Assembly: GCA_964503475.1 (NCBI GenBank)
Contig: CAZCZU010000072.1
Coordinates: 1-6,519, forward strand
DNA: 6,519 nucleotides
Source: CAZCZU01 sp964503475
Lineage (GTDB): Bacteria > Pseudomonadota > Zetaproteobacteria > Mariprofundales > Mariprofundaceae
Reading direction: 5' to 3'
Under the pieces are notes generated by a model. That model did not search any database, was not told where the DNA came from, and saw only the letters and a program-made list of their open reading frames with translations. Position 1 is the first letter of the stretch. Each line of letters opens with the position of its first letter. A program made the position numbers and the translations under genes. Below, in pieces: positions 5,998-6,519 of this stretch.

Positions 5998-6488
5998 TGG
6001 GATTTTTTGACGCAGCAGAAAAAACAGACGGAACGGTCGCAATCGGCGGCGGTGAGCCTATCCCGGACGGCACGCAGTTGCTCGCGGTGATTGACTCGGC
6101 GGCATGGGATGAATATGAAGGCGTCCGCACGATCAAGATCACCTGGACGGCACTCAAGCCTTCGCGCTATGCAAACCGCAAAGTGTTCCAGAAGGTCAAG
6201 GTTGAGGATGCCGATCCTGCGAAGCGCAAGCGCCAGATGACGATGCTCGCAGCTATCGCCACCAACGCTGGCGGCGGACTGCTGGCTGTTGACGGTGAGC
6301 CGAATGACGCCGAGCTGGCGCGCCACCTTGCAGGCAAGCAGATGTTGATTAAGGTTGGCATTTGGGAGATGGGCGACAAGTCCGGCAACTGGGTCAGCGC
6401 AGTCGCGCCGAAGGCGGCAGTTGAGGAAGTCGAAGATGATCTGCCGGTCGGCGGTATCACCAACGGCGGTGGAAGCGTACCCTTTTAA
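5997..6488 (+). CDS. Probable single-stranded DNA-binding protein (DUF669-like)
   Basis: A 163-residue protein with AGGAG (5985-5989) 7 nt before an ATG that overlaps the Sak4-like stop by one base. Residues 22-57 and 112-140 (PDGTQLLAVIDSAAW, IKITWTAL, KQMLIKVGIWE, GNWVSAV) read as beta strands of an OB-like fold, with a basic segment at 72-82 (DPAKRKRQM). The C-terminus is acidic (EEVEDDLP), then Gly-rich, and ends VPF, resembling the acidic tip with terminal Phe of SSB proteins. It probably coats ssDNA for the ATPase upstream. The assignment rests on composition, tail and neighbour, not on a catalytic motif. Confidence 0.7.
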   Translation: MGFFDAAEKTDGTVAIGGGEPIPDGTQLLAVIDSAAWDEYEGVRTIKITWTALKPSRYANRKVFQKVKVEDADPAKRKRQMTMLAAIATNAGGGLLAVDGEPNDAELARHLAGKQMLIKVGIWEMGDKSGNWVSAVAPKAAVEEVEDDLPVGGITNGGGSVPF

Positions 6489-6519
6489 GTAGGCGGGGAG
6501 CCGAGCCGGGGCGGCTTTG
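6489..6519 (+). other. Short G-rich stretch at the right edge
   Basis: No gene starts here. AGCCG (6499-6503) and CGGCT (6512-6516) could form a 5-bp stem followed by TT, possibly the start of a terminator, but the sequence is cut off before it can be judged. Confidence 0.2.

Overview
The window is a piece of a tailed double-stranded DNA phage or prophage (Caudoviricetes type), probably of a proteobacterial host. The evidence is a P22 gp3-like small terminase next to a large terminase, a primase-polymerase/helicase, a Sak4-like ATPase with a probable single-strand DNA-binding partner, consistent AGGAGG-type ribosome binding sites and tightly overlapping genes. No host gene, integrase, tRNA or CRISPR is visible, so host species and lifestyle cannot be settled here.

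Layout: from about 1926 down to the left edge runs a leftward packaging-side operon: a small helix-turn-helix protein, a DUF3310 protein, a 41-residue Cys/His-rich protein, the small terminase, and the start of the large terminase. Each gene overlaps the next. From 1927 to 2463 is a divergent intergenic region with a terminator-like hairpin, a long inverted repeat, tandem 8-mers, a 43-nt TC tract and GC-rich hairpins. It is the best candidate for the replication origin and the divergent control region. From 2464 rightward runs the replication/recombination module: PrimPol plus DUF3987-type helicase, a small unknown protein, then (after one inserted leftward Cro-like gene) a Sak4-like ATPase and a probable ssDNA-binding protein.

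The main observation is at 1-1033. On the minus strand the reading frame is open throughout. It encodes the N-terminus of the large terminase, interrupted exactly in its Walker A loop (GGLG/SGKT) by a 290-residue intein with Cys1, block B HHR, block F and a terminal HHN. The middle of that intein is not an in-frame endonuclease. Instead a complete HNH endonuclease gene with its own AGGAGG site lies on the opposite strand (217-909), nested inside the intein coding sequence. Its C-terminal third is antisense to the codons of the N-terminal splicing domain. The same DNA is therefore open and apparently meaningful on both strands: the terminase/intein leftward and the homing endonuclease rightward.

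How the genes fit together: PrimPol-helicase, Sak4-like ATPase and ssDNA-binding protein would start replication and promote annealing or recombination. The terminase pair packages DNA once the intein has spliced out and restored the ATPase P-loop. The HNH protein is the likely agent that spreads the intein between terminase genes. The small HTH proteins are probable regulators.
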